In this document: piece after piece, positions 55,044 to 62,320 of the stretch | Numbering within the stretch: the stretch's first letter is position 1 | Layout: each line of letters begins with the position of its first letter | DNA from: Dokdonella fugitiva | GTDB lineage: Bacteria > Pseudomonadota > Gammaproteobacteria > Xanthomonadales > Rhodanobacteraceae | Assembly (NCBI RefSeq): GCF_014138265.1 | Contig: NZ_JACGXL010000005.1 | Location: forward strand, 248,001-312,000 | Length of the DNA stretch: 64,000 nucleotides | Reading direction: 5' to 3' | Notes under the pieces: generated by a model | Database searches by the model: none | The model's input: the letters and a program-made list of their open reading frames with translations, nothing else | Told to the model about the DNA's origin: nothing | Made by a program: the position numbers and the translations under genes

Positions 55044-56407
55044 AGGCGCACCACGCGCACCTTGCGACCCTTGATGCCGCGCGCGCGCAGGCGCTCGAGC
55101 GCCTTGCCGGCGTCGGCGCGGCGGATCGCGACGTAGGAACGCGTCGGGAACACGTCGATCTTGCCGACCGCGTCGCCGGCGAGGCCGGCGTCGCCGGTCA
55201 ATGCGCCGAGGATGTCGCCGGGGCGCATCTTGTCGGTGCGGCCGGCGTCGAGGCGCAGGGTCGCCATTGCCGCGTGCAGGTCGTCCACTTTCGCAACCGT
55301 GCGGATCGCGCTCCAGTGCAGCGGCGCGTCGCGCAGCGTTTCGAGCGCCTTCGCGCGCTGCATCTCGCGCGGCGCGACGAGGTTGAGCGCAAGGCCCTTC
55401 GCGCCCGCGCGCGCGGTTCGGCCGATGCGGTGCCGGTAGGTGTCGCCGTCGTGCGGCAGTTCGTAGTTGATGACCGCGGCGAGGTCCTTGATGTCGAGGC
55501 CGCGCGCGGCGACGTCGCTCGCGACGAGCACGCTGCAGCTGCGGTTGGCGAAGCGCACGAGCACTTCGTCGCGGTCGCGCTGCTCGATGTCGCCGTGCAG
55601 CGCGAGCGCGTCGATGCCGGCGCGGCCGAGCGCCTCGACCACCTCGTCGACGTCGCGGCGCGTGTTGCAGAACACGACGCTCGACTCCGGCCGGTACTGC
55701 GCGAGCACCGCGGCGAGCGCGGCGGGCTTGCGCGCGAGCTCCGCCTCGAACCAGCGCTCGTCGATCTCCGGCTGTTCGTCGGCGCCTTCGATCGTCACTT
55801 CGAGCGGCTCGCGCAGCAGTTCGCGGCCGATGCGCCGGATGTCGTCCGGGAACGTCGCCGAAAACAGCAGGCCCTGCCGCTTCGGCGGCAAGTGCTTGAC
55901 GATCTCGCGGATCGCCGGCTCGAAACCCATGTCGAGCATGCGGTCCGCCTCGTCGAGCACGAGCGTGCGGATCTTCGCGAGCGGCAGCGCCTGCCGCTCG
56001 ATCATCTCCTGCACGCGCCCGGGCGTGCCGACGATCACGTGCGAATCCTTGCGCAGCGACGCGAGCTGCGGCCCGACCGGGATGCCGCCGGTGAGCAGCT
56101 GCACCTTGAGGTTGGGGATCGTCGCCGCGAGCCGGCGGATCTCCCGCGCGACCTGGTCGGCGAGTTCGCGCGTCGGGCACAGCACGAGCGCCTGCGGCTT
56201 GACGAACGCGGGATCGAGCCGGTGCAGCAGGCCGAGCCCGAACGCGACGGTCTTGCCGCTGCCGGTCGGCGCCTGCGCGACGACATCGCGCCCGCCGATG
56301 AGCGCCGGCAGCGTCGCCGCCTGCACGGGCGTCATCTCGGCGTACCCGAGCGTCTCGAGCGAGCGGTGCAGGGCGGGGGGGAGGGGGATCGAGGAGAAGG
56401 AAGGCAT
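55040..56407 (-). CDS. dbpA: DEAD-box ATP-dependent RNA helicase DbpA
   Basis: The 455-residue DEAD-box helicase has a Q motif (LGYAEMTPVQAATLPALIGG), Walker [58 protein letters not shown] and THRHRIGRTARAG-like TYRHRIGRTARAGAKG. A C-terminal DbpA RNA-binding domain (about 380-455) follows with KMRPGDILGALTGDAGL and FPTRSYVAIRRADAGKALER. DbpA acts in 50S ribosome assembly via 23S hairpin 92. ATG 56407 starts the conserved MPSFSSIPLPPALHRSL. It leads a two-gene operon with the DUF1415 gene. Confidence 0.93.
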   Translation of the reverse strand: MPSFSSIPLPPALHRSLETLGYAEMTPVQAATLPALIGGRDVVAQAPTGSGKTVAFGLGLLHRLDPAFVKPQALVLCPTRELADQVAREIRRLAATIPNLKVQLLTGGIPVGPQLASLRKDSHVIVGTPGRVQEMIERQALPLAKIRTLVLDEADRMLDMGFEPAIREIVKHLPPKRQGLLFSATFPDDIRRIGRELLREPLEVTIEGADEQPEIDERWFEAELARKPAALAAVLAQYRPESSVVFCNTRRDVDEVVEALGRAGIDALALHGDIEQRDRDEVLVRFANRSCSVLVASDVAARGLDIKDLAAVINYELPHDGDTYRHRIGRTARAGAKGLALNLVAPREMQRAKALETLRDAPLHWSAIRTVAKVDDLHAAMATLRLDAGRTDKMRPGDILGALTGDAGLAGDAVGKIDVFPTRSYVAIRRADAGKALERLRARGIKGRKVRVVRL

Positions 56408-56463
56408 ACGCGATTCTCGCAGGTCGCGCGTAGAGTTGCGCGAGCAGGCGTGGCTCGCCTTAC

Positions 56464-56491
56464 TGTGGGAGCGCCGGAAGGCGCGATGCTC
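56464..56491 (+). repeat. Single REP-like unit upstream of dbpA
   Basis: TGTGGGAGCGCCGGAAGGCG and the following CGATGCTC match the GTGGGAGC REP-like units at 36138 and 40598. The internal hairpin is GCGCC-GGAA-GGCGC, a compensated variant of GCGGC-GGAA-GCCGC. The change on both sides keeps pairing, which supports a selected structure. Confidence 0.65.
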
Positions 56492-56580
56492 TCGATCATG
56501 GTAGGCCGGACGATCGCAGGCGCCCGGTGCGTCGGGCGCCACGTCCGACGGATGCGGAACGGAACGGCGTCGGTCCAGCT

Positions 56581-56769
56581 CGGAGCTTCAATGTCCGAGT
56601 TCGGAGCTCCGATGTTGGAGCGCCGAGCTCCATCGATGCGGCGCGGCGCTCGACCCTTGGAGCGTGGAACTCGATCGTCAGGGCGTGGGGCCTCGCTGTT
56701 CCGGCCCGCCGCTCGGTGTATACGGCGCGGAGCTGGGTATGCCGAGCGCGGAGCGCCGGCGTCGCGGCT
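56581..56769 (+). repeat. Degenerate 21-bp tandem repeat, about nine units
   Basis: From 56581, units of exactly 21 bases follow one another, most starting CGGAGCT or a close variant and ending near GGAGCG (for example CGGAGCTCCGATGTTGGAGCG at 56602). Identity between units is only moderate. Read in one plus frame it gives a heptad pattern (GASMSEF, GAPMLER, RAPSMRR, GARPLER, ...), but no start, ribosome-binding site or conserved flanking sequence supports a gene. The 56408-56910 region otherwise holds only a REP unit and a terminator. Confidence 0.6.
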
Positions 56770-56851
56770 CGATTCCGCGTCGACGCAGCCCATTTCCGCG
56801 ACGCTGCCGCCGCGAGCTGCGGCGTTCGAGCTGCGATGCCGCGACAGACAA

Positions 56852-56874
56852 CAAAAAAGCCGCATCGCTGCGGC
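56852..56874 (-). terminator. Intrinsic terminator of the 56911-57378 gene
   Basis: On the minus strand AGCCGCA-GCGA-TGCGGCT is followed by TTTTTT (plus-strand AAAAAA at 56852-56857). A 7-bp stem with a tetraloop and a T-run is a canonical rho-independent terminator, about 36 bases beyond the stop of the minus-strand gene. Confidence 0.85.
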
Positions 56875-56910
56875 TCGAAGGTCTTTGCGAAAGGAACGGA
56901 ACCGCAGGCG

Positions 56911-57378
56911 CTACGCAGCTTTCTCCTCCGTCGCGCGGGTCCGCTTCACGAACCGCGTTCCCAGCGCATCGCGCAGGCTTTCCAGGCCCTGGCGCTTGCC
57001 GGCGACCTTGAGCAGGGCATACCCCTGCAGCGACGTCGCCATCACGTCGCTGCCGAGCGCGGTCTGCGTGTCGTTCGCGCGCTCCGACAACCGCGCGAGC
57101 CGCTGCGCACGCGGACGCAGCCGATCGAGTGCGGTCAGGTCCGCCACCGCATCCGGCACCGACACGGTCGCCGGCACGATCTGCGGGTTCTGCTGCAGCA
57201 GGCTGATCGTCTGGCGGCAGAACGCCTCCGACTTCTCGCCCATCTTCGGCATCGCACGCCGCTGCTCCGGCGTCAGCGCGACCAGCCCCTCCAGCTGGCT
57301 CTCGATCGCCGCCAGCGCCTGGTCCAGCGCTTCCAGCTGTGCATCGCTCAGGGTCAACGAAACAAGGTTCTGCGTCAT
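56911..57378 (-). CDS. Small alpha-helical protein of unknown function
   Basis: From ATG 57378, behind AGGGAG, the 155-residue product is predicted soluble and helical. It shows LVSLTLSDAQLEALDQALAA, GLVALTPEQRRAMPKMGEKS, AFCRQTISLLQQNPQIVPAT, LRPRAQRLARLSERANDTQT and a basic C-terminus KRTRATEEKAA. I recall similar hypothetical proteins in other bacteria but no known function. A canonical terminator follows, so it is an independent transcription unit. GTG 57387 is a weaker alternative start. Confidence 0.75.
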   Translation of the reverse strand: MTQNLVSLTLSDAQLEALDQALAAIESQLEGLVALTPEQRRAMPKMGEKSEAFCRQTISLLQQNPQIVPATVSVPDAVADLTALDRLRPRAQRLARLSERANDTQTALGSDVMATSLQGYALLKVAGKRQGLESLRDALGTRFVKRTRATEEKAA

Positions 57379-57776
57379 ATGGCTCACTCCCTATCAGGAC
57401 AGATGGCGGTCGGGAGCCCTGTGGCTGCCGACCGGCGTGCCGGGTGGCACGGGAGGATTGGAACAGGGGGGCGTCGCAAAAGCTGCGACGGTTGGAGAGG
57501 GGAAGCCATCCGCGAATAGGGCAGGGCCGAGATCATGCGTGCGGATTGCGGTGCGACCCCGCGATGCCGGTGCGCTGCATCGCCTGATACGCCCCCGTTT
57601 CCGACCTCGTAATGCATTACACCCCGGATACGAGCGATTGCGCGCCCCGCGCACGACCCGGAAGGCCGCCCATGCACGGCGGCAATCGAATGATTTGCTG
57701 GAGAAATCCACCTTGACGCATGGACGAACGTCGAGCACGATGCCACGCAACACTCCGCTTCCGGCGTCTATTTGTA
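57379..57776. other. Gene-poor stretch upstream of the cassette
   Basis: These 398 bases hold no convincing gene on either strand. A minus-strand frame (57394-57807) has no recognisable content and overlaps the promoter side of the small helical protein gene. A 7-bp dyad CGTCGCA/TGCGACG (57472-57490) and a gradual fall in GC toward the right end are the only features seen. No attI site or integrase gene was recognised. Confidence 0.5.
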
Positions 57777-57809
57777 GTTGGGTGGCATTGACCAAATCTG
57801 GGGGCACAA

Positions 57810-59381
57810 ATGCAGCTTAATGATCCTAAGCTACTTAAACTCCGGCAATTGATAACCGAGAATCTGCGCGTTCAGCGTGGTGGCAATGATGAAGTACCTT
57901 ACATAGATGTGGGCAACGCGCTTGTGGATGCGTCGGCGCGTCAGAACCACACGATTTTCGCTCGAAGGGGTTGTGGCAAGACCTTGCTGCTCCATCATTC
58001 AACGCGCACCCTCGATGATTCGATCAAGTCGGTGTACCTCAACTGCGAAGACTTTAAGCGGCATTCCTTTCCGAATGTTCTGATCGAAATTTTGGACGCG
58101 CTGTTCGGAGAACTTGAGAGCCATCTCTCAGGATGGTTCGGTCGAAAAAGGAGATCCCGTCAGATCATCCATGGCATTCGTCAGGAACTCGCCCGAAAGC
58201 GCACGGCCGCCGACGAACACGAGGAGGCGGTGCGCACGGTAGCAGCAAGCGAGCAAAGTCGATCGCTTAATGCCTCGGCAGGCGTCAAGGGCGTTGCTCC
58301 TGGCGTCGAGTCGCAGATTGGGGCAGCCCTTGGTGAGAGGACAAAGGCCGAGACGGAAAAGACGTTCAAGGTGCAGAGTAGCAAATTACGTGACCTCGAC
58401 ATGTGGTTGCCTAAGCTAAAGCAGGAAGTTAGAGAGTTCTTCGCCGCCTCTACGAACGTAAAGGCGGTACTACTTCAAATCGATGATCTCTACCACCTAA
58501 GACGGTCTGATCAACCCTATGTAGTCGACTACATTCATCGTCTATGCAAAGACCTTCCCCTGTATTTCAAGATCGCGACGCTTCGGCATGCATCGACTCT
58601 TTATGTGGATCGCGAAGGCCAACCGATCGGTGCACAGGAGCGTCACGACTACCAGCCCATTAACATTGACTACACCTTTAGTGACTTCCGGCGTACTCGA
58701 GATCAGAACTGGCAGATCCTTCAAGAGTTCGGAAAGTTAGCCGGCTTGCAGGGAGCCGACATTTCATCGTTGTTTAAGGGGGAAGGTTTTGATCGCTTGG
58801 TAATGGCGGGCGGAGGAGTGCCGCGAGATACTCTATCCTTATTCCTAGAGGTACTTAGTACCGCGCAAAGTCAGGGCGGCGATCGCATTGGCAAAGATGA
58901 AGTACGAATTCTGAGTCGCTCGAACTTCGAACGTCGAATCGAAGAGCTCAAGCAGGACTCTGAGGGTGGCGAGCAGGACACCCTAATGCGCGGAATCTAT
59001 GTGTTGCGCGAGTTCTGTCTTGAGAAGAAGTCAAATGCGTTTGTTATTTCTGAGCGATTGCTGCAGCAACGCGACGACCTGCGGAACCTGGTCTACCGAC
59101 TGCTTGACTATCGGATCGTGCACAACGCCGGCGCGGCTCTAACCCATAAGTCGCAAGCGGGTACCTATCAAGCGTTCGTGATTGATATTGGATGCTATGC
59201 CCATCTTCGCAAGTTGGAAGGTAGGTTCAACGAGCTCGACATTTCTTCGGTCGATGCTAAAGAGAGACTCCGTTCGATGCCTATTCTTGGTGACGATGAG
59301 TTTAAGAACCTGTGGGAATCCGCCCCGGCAGAGTTGGAAGCCGAACTGTTGAAGGATCCCGTTGCCGATGATGCCACCTAA
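57810..59381 (+). CDS. P-loop ATPase (ORC-CDC6/STAND-like), cassette-borne
   Basis: The 523-residue protein has markedly lower GC and different codon use (TTA, CTA, AAA) from its neighbours. Residues about 45-65 hold a Walker A-like HTIFARRGCGKTLLLHH, and NVKAVLLQIDDLYHLRR (near 215-230) is a Walker B candidate. A Sensor-like Arg in PLYFKIATLRHASTLYV follows. The C-terminal third (MRGIYVLREFCLEKKSNAFV, LRNLVYRLLDYRIVHNAGAA) resembles a winged-helix region. This agrees with ORC/CDC6-type AAA ATPases found as single genes or in defence loci. Charged, helical insert at about 115-200. The stop is inside the attC-like site. A defence role is inference only. Confidence 0.7.
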   Translation: MQLNDPKLLKLRQLITENLRVQRGGNDEVPYIDVGNALVDASARQNHTIFARRGCGKTLLLHHSTRTLDDSIKSVYLNCEDFKRHSFPNVLIEILDALFGELESHLSGWFGRKRRSRQIIHGIRQELARKRTAADEHEEAVRTVAASEQSRSLNASAGVKGVAPGVESQIGAALGERTKAETEKTFKVQSSKLRDLDMWLPKLKQEVREFFAASTNVKAVLLQIDDLYHLRRSDQPYVVDYIHRLCKDLPLYFKIATLRHASTLYVDREGQPIGAQERHDYQPINIDYTFSDFRRTRDQNWQILQEFGKLAGLQGADISSLFKGEGFDRLVMAGGGVPRDTLSLFLEVLSTAQSQGGDRIGKDEVRILSRSNFERRIEELKQDSEGGEQDTLMRGIYVLREFCLEKKSNAFVISERLLQQRDDLRNLVYRLLDYRIVHNAGAALTHKSQAGTYQAFVIDIGCYAHLRKLEGRFNELDISSVDAKERLRSMPILGDDEFKNLWESAPAELEAELLKDPVADDAT

Positions 59382-59465
59382 CCTTGCGTTCGACCGGACG
59401 CGCGGCCGTTGCTTTGCGTTGCGAACGCCCCTGTGGGCGCGCGCCGCTCAAGTTAAACGTTATGC
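59376..59465 (+). other. attC-like (59-base-element) recombination site
   Basis: The left core ACCTAAC (59376-59382) fits RYYYAAC; the right side ends GTTATGC (59459-59465), preceded by GTTAAAC. Aligning the left arm TAACCTTGCGTTCGACCGGA, then CGCGC, with the reverse complement of the right arm gives about 17 matches in 24 with one unpaired A, like the extrahelical bases that define attC strand choice. The left arm also resembles TAACAATTCGTTCAAGCCGA of classical cassettes. Length (90) is in the normal range. It was judged by eye, not by a covariance model. Confidence 0.55.
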
Positions 59466-59519
59466 GTCATAAAGTCGGCCGCTGGTGAACCGAGAGTCCG
59501 AGTCCTGATTGCAGAGCGC

Positions 59520-59801
59520 TTGGCCGACCGCTGCCGGGTGATCTGCCGGTTCAGCGAACCGTACTCTGAACCCATCGCGCCAGGATCCCTCTACGAGCGT
59601 CCCGCGTTCGGCGACGAGTTTTTTTCGCTCCACCGCATCGCGCGTCGGGACGGCTGGACGCTGACCTTTGAGACCTTTACGACGGACTACAAACCGTGGT
59701 CAGAGCACCTTATTCGGTCGGACCGGTCGCCTGGGTTTAGGCAGGGCGCTAATGATCGCAAGGAGCGTCATGACAGCTTCAGAGGAATACGAGCCTTCTG
59801 A
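59520..59801 (+). CDS. Possible small protein or gene remnant
   Basis: A 93-codon frame from TTG 59520 contains a plausibly protein-like stretch, RFSEPYSEPIAPGSLYERPA, FGDEFFSLHRIARRDGWTL and TFETFTTDYKPWSEHLIRSD. The end overlaps the next gene by 32 bases and looks noncoding. There is no ATG/GTG start and no ribosome-binding site, so this may be a decayed cassette gene rather than an expressed one. Confidence 0.3.
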   Translation: MADRCRVICRFSEPYSEPIAPGSLYERPAFGDEFFSLHRIARRDGWTLTFETFTTDYKPWSEHLIRSDRSPGFRQGANDRKERHDSFRGIRAF

Positions 59802-60084
59802 TGTCTCACCGGACGCCGGTGAGCTCGAATCGATTGCAGCTCTCCGCCCGTACCAGATTCAGGCAATAGACGAAGCTCTTATCAGCGTTGCAGATGGCAG
59901 TGGGCGCAAGCTTGCCTTCATCGTTGGCTCCGCGATGGGCGATACTTCATCGCGGGTTCCAGGCATTCCTGACGCCTTCTACGTTCAGCGTGTGGATGCC
60001 TTGGTGTTACAGGGACGGCTGGAGTCACGCGGCGACGCTTCTCGTATGCAGTACTGTGAGATCCGGCTTCGGCAGGCCGACTAG
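59770..60084 (+). CDS. Small DUF3658-like protein
   Basis: From ATG 59770, immediately behind a strong AAGGAG site, the 104-residue product has an acidic start (MTASEEYEPSDVSPDAGELE). Its C-terminal half, GIPDAFYVQRVDALVLQGRL followed by RMQYCEIRLRQAD, matches the DUF3658 pattern (FYxxRVxxLVxxGxLexxGd..MxxxEVRL). DUF3658 proteins are uncharacterised and often occur in small accessory gene clusters. This gene lies in the AT-richer region after the attC-like site, possibly a further cassette without its own recognisable attC. Confidence 0.6.
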   Translation: MTASEEYEPSDVSPDAGELESIAALRPYQIQAIDEALISVADGSGRKLAFIVGSAMGDTSSRVPGIPDAFYVQRVDALVLQGRLESRGDASRMQYCEIRLRQAD

Positions 60085-60133
60085 GTTTCACCCGCCCAGG
60101 TGGCCGCTCCCTGGATCAACAGAGGCTCGCGCG

Positions 60134-60502
60134 ATGGCAACTCGCAAGTACATGACGGCGCGTCAGCTCATGCTCGGCACCTGGCGATCCGATCGGCTGC
60201 GAACCGAATCGCAATGGGTATGGCCGAAGAAACTTGCCGCTCAGCGCAGGCACGACTTCTTCGCGATCTTTGGCCATCTCGCGCATAGGTTCACTCGTAC
60301 GCGTTGCTACACGACATGCGAAGGCAGGACCACATCCGTTCCTTACCGTGTTGTCTGGGAGGGATTCAACGTCTTCCCTCAGCTCGTTGTCGTCTATGGC
60401 GACGGGCCAGATGAGAGAGCGCAACACATATTCTTCGACACCAGCAACTCCTACTATGTGCAAGGTGGTAAGTGCGCCGAGTTCTTCAAGCGTGAAGACT
60501 AA
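60134..60502 (+). CDS. Small lipocalin-like (GTWRSD) protein
   Basis: From ATG 60134 the 122-residue product begins MATRKYMTARQLMLGTWRSD and includes YTTCEGRTTSVPYRVVWEGF, FPQLVVVYGDGPDERAQHIF and DTSNSYYVQGGKCAEFFKRE. The GTWRSDR opening and beta-rich pattern ending EFFKR are what I associate with small lipocalin-like accessory proteins, a resemblance from memory. It overlaps the next gene start by 11 bases. Function unknown. Confidence 0.55.
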   Translation: MATRKYMTARQLMLGTWRSDRLRTESQWVWPKKLAAQRRHDFFAIFGHLAHRFTRTRCYTTCEGRTTSVPYRVVWEGFNVFPQLVVVYGDGPDERAQHIFFDTSNSYYVQGGKCAEFFKRED

Positions 60503-60920
60503 CTGCTCGCTCAAGCGCAGGCTCGGACTCTTCGTTCTGGGGTGCATGGCGCTTATTTCGCTGGGTTGCAGTATCCCCACGAACGGAATCAAACCCGATG
60601 GGACGCTGGCCATCTACATGTATTCGCCGGACAGGTTTCGTGTCGGCACGAGCTACTTCACCGAAAGCACCCTCGAGGTCGCGCTCAAGCGCTTGAAGCG
60701 GGCTTCGGGAGTTCGTGAGATCGAAGCGTTCATTCCAAGCGCACTGCTCGGTTCCGACAAGCTGAGCTGTCAACCTGTTCGCAGCTGGTATTTCAGCGTG
60801 AAGGAGCGCTTCCATTGGCGCTTCTTCGAGTGGACGCCAGGAGACGAGGCTTCGAAGCGCGAGCTAGCGTGTGATATCCCCGTCCTGGCAGCGATCGGGT
60901 CTCACGCGATCCAGGGTTAG
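60492..60920 (+). CDS. Small lipoprotein of unknown function
   Basis: From GTG 60492 the 142-residue product has a lipoprotein signal (LGLFVLGCMALISLGCS, lipobox SLGC with Cys near 26). The mature part is mixed: DGTLAIYMYSPDRFRVGTSY, FTESTLEVALKRLKRASGVR, REIEAFIPSALLGSDKLS and RSWYFSVKERFHWRFFEWTP. No family was recognised. It overlaps the 122-residue gene by 11 bases, suggesting coupling, and ends overlapping the opposing oxidoreductase gene's stop by 4 bases. It sets the right border of the AT-richer island. Confidence 0.6.
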   Translation: MKTNCSLKRRLGLFVLGCMALISLGCSIPTNGIKPDGTLAIYMYSPDRFRVGTSYFTESTLEVALKRLKRASGVREIEAFIPSALLGSDKLSCQPVRSWYFSVKERFHWRFFEWTPGDEASKRELACDIPVLAAIGSHAIQG

Positions 60921-62164
60921 CGATGGCGCCCGAATCGCTCGATCGCAAACGCAGCCACTGACGCATCGCTTCGCCCATCCAGCAACGCAGCGATCCGTTC
61001 CCCCGTCACCGCCGCGAGCGTCAACCCCAGGTGCTGATGGCCGAAGGCGTAATGCAACGCGGGGAATCGCCGGCTGCGGCCGATCGCGGGCAGGTAGTCG
61101 GGGAGGGTGGGGCGGGCGCCGTACCAGAGGGAGGGTTCGCCGCGCACGGGCAGGCCGAGCTGTTCGACGTGGTGCGCGAGGCGTTGCCATTTGCGCGGGT
61201 CGGGCGGCGTGTCGCGGCGGGCGTATTCGACGAAGCCGGCGGCGCGCAGGCCACCGCTGAAACGGGTCACGATCATCGAGCGGTCTTCGAACACGACCGG
61301 CGGCAGGTCGGGCCAGTCGTGGTCGCTCCACTGCAGGTGGTAGCCGCGCTCGGCGACGAGTGGCGTGCGGATGCCGAGCGGTTCGAGCAGGTCGCGCGAG
61401 CGCACGCCGGCGCAGACCAGAACGCGATCGGCGTCGAGCAGGTCGCCGTTGCCGATGCGCACGCGAAGATGTCCGCCTTCCTCGACGAGCGCTTCCACGG
61501 TTTCGTGGCGGCGTTCGCCGCCGGCGTGCTCGAACGCGCCCGACAACGCTTCGGCGAGCTGCAGCGGATCGGCGATCTGCGCGGTGCCTTCGAACGCGAT
61601 GCCGCCTGCGAGCGGCGCGGGTATCGCGCCTTGCAGGCGTGCGAGGTGTTCCGTTGCGAGCGCGTCGAAGCGTGTCGTGCCGATGTCGGTCGCGCGCCAG
61701 GCGCGCTCGCCGCGCGCTGCGGTCGCGGCGCTTTCCCAACACACCCAGTGCCCGGTTTCACGAAGCAGCTGCGGCACCTCCAAGCGCGTCGCGAGTCGGC
61801 GCCATGCCGGCAGCGCGTCGGCGAGCAGGCCGCGCAGTGCGGCCTGTCCGGCCTTGAACGTCGATGGCGTGCACGCGCGCAGGTAGCGTGCGATCCACGG
61901 TGCGAGCGCGATCGGGTTGCGGATGTCGAGCGGGCCGCCGAAGGCGACGTGGCGGCGCAGCGCGGAACGCAGCATCGCCGGCGATGCCAGCGGTTCGGTC
62001 TGTTCGGTCGCGATGTGCCCGGCGTTGCCCCACGACGGCGCGATCCGCGCGCGATCGGGGTCGACGAGGGTCACGCGCGCGCCGCGCTGTTGCAGTGCGA
62101 GCGCGCACGCATGGCCGACCACGCCGGCGCCGACGACCAGCACGGAATCCGAAGCAGGCGTCAT
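60917..62164 (-). CDS. DadA-type FAD-dependent D-amino-acid/hydroxyproline dehydrogenase
   Basis: The 415-residue flavoprotein has the N-terminal dinucleotide motif SVLVVGAGVVGHACALALQQ (about 7-26) and the WGNAGHIATEQTEPLASP region of DadA-like oxidases. ERGYHLQWSDHDWPDLPPVV and C-terminal YAFGHQHLGLTLAAVTGERI (FAD site) also appear. DadA/LhpD-type enzymes oxidise D-amino acids or cis-4-hydroxy-D-proline. The nearby PAS-AraC regulator hints at the latter, but the substrate is unproven. It is convergent with the island lipoprotein gene, and its ATG 62164 is divergent from the TSUP transporter gene. Confidence 0.85.
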   Translation of the reverse strand: MTPASDSVLVVGAGVVGHACALALQQRGARVTLVDPDRARIAPSWGNAGHIATEQTEPLASPAMLRSALRRHVAFGGPLDIRNPIALAPWIARYLRACTPSTFKAGQAALRGLLADALPAWRRLATRLEVPQLLRETGHWVCWESAATAARGERAWRATDIGTTRFDALATEHLARLQGAIPAPLAGGIAFEGTAQIADPLQLAEALSGAFEHAGGERRHETVEALVEEGGHLRVRIGNGDLLDADRVLVCAGVRSRDLLEPLGIRTPLVAERGYHLQWSDHDWPDLPPVVFEDRSMIVTRFSGGLRAAGFVEYARRDTPPDPRKWQRLAHHVEQLGLPVRGEPSLWYGARPTLPDYLPAIGRSRRFPALHYAFGHQHLGLTLAAVTGERIAALLDGRSDASVAAFAIERFGRHR

Positions 62165-62320
62165 GTCGGTGCGTTCCCAGGGTGCTTCGGATCGAGCATG
62201 CTAGGCGCGGGAGCGCCGGCGGGCTATGCCGTAATCCGCATCCGCGGTGCGGATGCGGTGCAATTCCGGCGAGCATGCGGCTGCGATCATCCTGCGCATC
62301 CACCGAACAGGGGGCGAGTC

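Larger units (their letters stand above)
57777..59465 (+). mobile_element. Probable integron-type gene cassette
   Basis: The segment begins at GTTGGGT (57777-57783), which fits the GTTRRRY recombination core. It contains one AT-richer gene starting 33 bases later, and ends in an attC-like site whose first core ACCTAAC overlaps the gene's TAA stop. A single promoterless ORF packed between a core site and its attC is the defining layout of a gene cassette. No integron integrase or attI lies in the window, so it could be a remnant array or an insertion at a secondary site. Confidence 0.5.

Noticed and set aside
56332-56865. Minus-strand Arg/Ser-rich ORF across the 21-bp repeat
   Set aside because: It overlaps the dbpA 5' end and the repeat, has biased composition, and lacks a ribosome-binding site and homology.
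57394-57807. Minus-strand ORF of 137 codons before the cassette
   Set aside because: It has no motifs and runs through the promoter side of the small helical protein gene; composition looks noncoding.
57379-57809. Integron integrase or attI next to the cassette
   Set aside because: No tyrosine-recombinase motif is seen on either strand and no attI-like sequence was recognised, so the cassette is called without its platform.
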